From: Candidatus Nanohalarchaeota archaeon
Lineage (GTDB): Archaea > EX4484-52 > B79-G9
Reading direction: 5' to 3'
NCBI GenBank assembly: GCA_030594795.1
Contig: JAUVEK010000018.1
Span: 1 to 15,568 of the forward strand
Length of the DNA: 15,568 nucleotides
The notes beneath the pieces were generated by a model. That model made no database searches and was not told the origin of the DNA. It saw nothing but the letters and a program-made list of their open reading frames with translations. Shown piece by piece: positions 13,238 to 15,568 of this stretch (within the stretch, counting starts at the first letter, position 1; every line of letters begins with the position of its first letter). Made by a program: the position numbers and the translations under genes.

Positions 13238-14608
13238 TTGAGCTCAATGGATGCGAAAAGGAAGGTGCAGGCGCTTGCTGATATGGCTGCTTACGTGGCA
13301 AAAGCGATTGAAAAGGAGAGAGGGCATATTAAAGTTGTGAGCCATTTTGACTGTGACGGCATCTGCGCGGGCGCGATTATCTATAAGACTCTGAAGTACC
13401 TTGACAAGGATTTTGATATCAGTTTTGTGAAGCAACTTGGAAAAGATGAAATAGTCGAACTTTCGCATGAGAAGAATTCTATGCTGATTCTTTGCGATGT
13501 CGGCTCCGGGCAGCTTGATATGATTAAGCACTATATCTCAAAGATACCTGTTGTTGTGCTGGACCATCACCCGCCGCAAGACTGCGCGTGGGATAAATTA
13601 TACCATCTTAACCCGTATTTTGCAAGTATAGACGGCGCCAATGAAATAAGCGGCGCAGGAGTGACTTATGTGCTTGCAAGGAGCCTGTCAGTTCAGTCAA
13701 AGAAATTGATTGATCTTGCTATAGTCGGTGCCTGCGGGGATGTACAATATCAAAATGGTGAGTTTTCGGGGGTTAACAGGCTTCTTTTAGAGGATGCTGA
13801 ATACAGCGGAGCCATCAGGTGCGAAAAGGGTCTGAAGCTGTTTGGAAGGTATACTAAACCAATCCACAAGGCAATAGAGTACTCAACAGATCCTTTTATC
13901 CCGGACGTTTCAGGGAATGAATCAGCTGCTGTGCAGTTTCTTTCTGAGCTCGGGATTGCTGTCGTGGACAGGAAAGGGAAATGGAGGCGACTGTGTGATT
14001 TATCAAAGGAGGAAGAAAAAAAGCTTGCGACGGTGCTTGTTCTTGAAAACATCTCCGAGGGAGGTACAGCAGGTGACCTTATAGGCACGATTTATGTGCT
14101 TAAAAACAACTATGACATCAGGGAGTTTTCAAGTGTGCTTAATGCATGCGGAAGGCTTGAGAAACCTGCTGAAGGGCTCAGGATATGTATCGGAGCAGGT
14201 GAGAATATTGATAAGATACTTCATGAGTATCGCAAAAAGATTGCTACTGCTGTCTTTTGGGCTAAAAAGAACAGGGCGAGTTTTGTTGTCACTAAAAGTG
14301 CGACTTATGTTCTTGCAGGCGGGAATATTGATGAGAATATTATTGGTACTGTGGTTTCGATTCTTCTGAAAAAAGATATTAAGACAGAGGTTGTGGTCGG
14401 TTTTGGAAATGCGGGCAGAGAATGGGTCAAAGTTTCAACAAGAGCTAAACCAAAAGCGGACGGCGTGGATCTGGGGGCTGTCATCAGGAAAGTTGTTGTG
14501 AAGCTTGGGGGCGAAAGTGAAGGGGGAGGCCACGCTAATGCTGCAGGGGCTAAGATTCCAAAAGGGTCTGAGATGAAGTTTGTCGAGTTTGCAGAGGAGA
14601 TTCTTTGA
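13238..14608 (+). CDS. Archaeal RecJ-like DHH single-strand nuclease (GAN family)
   Basis: A 456-residue DHH-family phosphoesterase of the archaeal RecJ/GAN type. GAN partners the GINS-CMG replicative helicase and degrades single-stranded DNA or RNA. All motifs are intact: SHFDCDG (His36, Asp38, Asp40), ILCDVGSG (Asp87), VVLDHHPPQ (Asp109-His110-His111), GACGDVQ (Asp168), and the DHHA1 signature GGGHANAAG (about 429-437). Both the DHH and DHHA1 domains are therefore present and probably active. Start: TTG at 13238 is 8 nt after GAGGTG at 13224-13229, while the ATG at 13247 is 17 nt away. TTG is preferred, though the proteins differ by only three residues. It lies between uS15 and eS1. Confidence 0.93.
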   Translation: MSSMDAKRKVQALADMAAYVAKAIEKERGHIKVVSHFDCDGICAGAIIYKTLKYLDKDFDISFVKQLGKDEIVELSHEKNSMLILCDVGSGQLDMIKHYISKIPVVVLDHHPPQDCAWDKLYHLNPYFASIDGANEISGAGVTYVLARSLSVQSKKLIDLAIVGACGDVQYQNGEFSGVNRLLLEDAEYSGAIRCEKGLKLFGRYTKPIHKAIEYSTDPFIPDVSGNESAAVQFLSELGIAVVDRKGKWRRLCDLSKEEEKKLATVLVLENISEGGTAGDLIGTIYVLKNNYDIREFSSVLNACGRLEKPAEGLRICIGAGENIDKILHEYRKKIATAVFWAKKNRASFVVTKSATYVLAGGNIDENIIGTVVSILLKKDIKTEVVVGFGNAGREWVKVSTRAKPKADGVDLGAVIRKVVVKLGGESEGGGHANAAGAKIPKGSEMKFVEFAEEIL

Positions 14609-14712
14609 TTATCAGTACCAAGATTTATAAAATTAATCTTTAATATTTAGTCAGTAATCATAGAAATGCGCAAACATGCGGTTATAATTCCAGATTTTTG
14701 GAGTTTTTGATT
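14609..14712 (+). promoter_or_regulatory. Upstream part of the RecJ-eS1 spacer, with TATA box
   Basis: The 343-bp gap between the RecJ-like gene and eS1 starts with TTTATAAA at 14624-14631, a good TATA candidate. A 14-codon ORF at 14666-14710 (MRKHAVIIPDFWSF) follows at near-leaderless distance. No other gene is seen. RNA from this box would run through the three repeats into eS1. Confidence 0.35.
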
Positions 14713-14931
14713 GCATATAAAGTATGACCCGGCAATCGAAAAGCTTAGGATTCTCCAATTATCACCAATATCCTATGATTTTTGTGCATATAAAGTATGA
14801 CCCGGCAATCAAAAAGCTTAGGATTCTCCAATTATCACCAATATCCTATGATTTTTGTGCACATAAAGTATGACCCGGCAATCGAAAAGCTTAGGATTCC
14901 CCAATTATCACCAATATCCTATGATTTTTGA
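14713..14931 (+). repeat. Three tandem 73-bp repeats upstream of eS1
   Basis: Exact 73-bp period: units at 14713, 14786 and 14859, each beginning GCATATAAAGTATGACCCGG (GCACAT in the third) and ending CCTATGATTTTTG. Copies differ only by transitions: G to A in GCAATCGAAAAG of copy 2, and two T to C changes in copy 3. Each unit holds a TATA-like ATATAAAG, a 6-bp inverted repeat TAGGAT...ATCCTA around an 18-nt loop, and a HindIII-like AAGCTT. After copy 3 the sequence TTTTTG-AAGTATTGAC looks like a decayed fourth unit start. The array ends about 20 nt before eS1. A 73-bp unit cannot stay in frame, so it is not coding. Confidence 0.95.
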
Positions 14932-14951
14932 AGTATTGACTAAAACAGAAG

Positions 14952-15551
14952 GTGTTTTTTATCGCTGAAACGACTACAGACAGGAGAGCAGGCAAAGTAA
15001 AGAAGGACACATGGTCCAAGAAAAAGTGGTATGCTATAATGTCGCCTGAGTTTCTTGGAGGCAAGGAGATTGCAGATACCCTGGCGTTGAAAGAGAAAGA
15101 TGTTATTGGCAGGAGTATTGTTCTTCCCCTGAGTGAGTTGACTGGTAATTTCAGGGATTTTAAGGTTAAAGTCAACTTAAGAATCAATAGTGTAAAAGGA
15201 AATGAAGCGCATACAGAGTATGTTGGCCAGGAGTTGCTCAGGGACCAGATTTTGAGGGTTATCAGGAGATGGTCATCAAGAATTGATTCTATTGACGATA
15301 TCACGCTGAAGGATTCAGCAAAGTTCAGGATTAAGAGTTTGACTGTAAGTGCGCGAAGGATAAATACTTCAACAAAGGATGAGATACGCCACGCTGTTTC
15401 TGCCGGCATAAAGGAATACGTGAGCGCAAGAACAACAGAACAGGTTGTTAATGATATTAATTGTTCAAAGCTCCAGAAGACGATTGCGGGTAATGTGAAG
15501 AAGATTTATCCTATTAGGACCGTTGAAATCAGGATGATCCAGAAGATTTAG
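14952..15551 (+). CDS. rps3ae: 30S ribosomal protein eS1 (S3Ae)
   Basis: Archaeal/eukaryotic eS1, a small-subunit protein near the mRNA exit and platform. The 199-residue protein has the family start (KKDTWSKKKWYAIMSPEFLGGKEIADTL), the conserved GRSIVLPLSELTGNF, and the core LRDQILRVIRRWSSRID with SLTVSARRINTSTKDEIRHAV; it ends KKIYPIRTVEIRMIQKI. It is complete. The start is uncertain: GTG 14952 is the only standard start before the conserved region, but it has no SD of its own, and the GGTG containing it would itself be a good SD for an ATC at 14961. It follows three 73-bp repeats and is followed by a T-tract. Confidence 0.94.
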   Translation: MFFIAETTTDRRAGKVKKDTWSKKKWYAIMSPEFLGGKEIADTLALKEKDVIGRSIVLPLSELTGNFRDFKVKVNLRINSVKGNEAHTEYVGQELLRDQILRVIRRWSSRIDSIDDITLKDSAKFRIKSLTVSARRINTSTKDEIRHAVSAGIKEYVSARTTEQVVNDINCSKLQKTIAGNVKKIYPIRTVEIRMIQKI

Positions 15552-15553
15552 GG

Positions 15554-15560
15554 TTTTTTT
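15554..15560 (+). terminator. Oligo-T terminator after eS1
   Basis: Seven T residues begin 3 nt after the eS1 stop codon. Oligo-T tracts on the coding strand are the usual intrinsic stop for archaeal RNA polymerase. No hairpin is needed or seen. Confidence 0.55.
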
Positions 15561-15568
15561 CTATAGTT

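Noticed and set aside
14713..14931. CRISPR array
   Set aside because: The whole 73-bp unit is conserved in all three copies. There are no variable spacers and no cas genes nearby.
14891..15409. 172-codon ORF on the minus strand
   Set aside because: It lies antisense across eS1, whose protein is clearly recognisable, and it runs into the repeat array. It is a shadow frame.

Overview
The window is archaeal chromosome. Three things show this: archaeal-type ribosomal proteins (uS15 in the long 151-residue form, and eS1/S3Ae), an archaeal RecJ-like DHH nuclease, and a tRNA-Gln(TTG) of archaeal type with no encoded CCA. The control signals agree. TATA boxes precede most first genes, and the start codon often lies 26-30 nt after the box centre, as expected for leaderless mRNAs, while genes inside operons carry GGAGG/GGTG-type Shine-Dalgarno (SD) sites. 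I cannot name the lineage from this stretch. A euryarchaeal or DPANN-like uncultured archaeon is plausible.

Layout. 1-1.8 kb: the start of a secreted protein running off the left edge (-), a divergent promoter, an HD-domain nucleotide phosphohydrolase (+) and tRNA-Gln(TTG). 1.8-5.15 kb: an accessory-looking, more AT-rich block. It holds a winged-helix/MNT nucleotidyltransferase with an overlapping HEPN protein (MntA/HepT-type toxin-antitoxin) behind a twin-palindrome operator, a winged-helix regulator with a 52-residue partner, a 284-bp repeat-rich spacer, and an AAA ATPase with a DUF4143-like C-terminus. 5.15-7.6 kb: a truncated MscS-type membrane protein (-) and a 561-residue membrane protein with a long exported part (+). 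7.65-10.3 kb: a larE-larB-larC operon (-) for the nickel-pincer nucleotide cofactor of LarA-type racemases, with no larA here. 10.4-12 kb: a radical SAM protein with an overlapping membrane protein (-). 12-15.57 kb: a small DUF5678-like protein, then an informational cluster of uS15, RecJ-like/GAN nuclease and eS1. The cluster has a GC-rich two-hairpin leader before uS15 and three tandem 73-bp repeats before eS1.

How they fit together. larE, larB and larC are stitched end to end and should be made together. The radical SAM/membrane pair is translationally coupled but has its own promoter and is probably a separate pathway of unknown product. The MNT-HEPN pair looks autoregulated by protein binding to two 14-bp palindromes set 22 bp apart over the transcription start. 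The least explained elements are the 73-bp repeat array, the uS15 leader structure and the winged-helix/52-residue pair.
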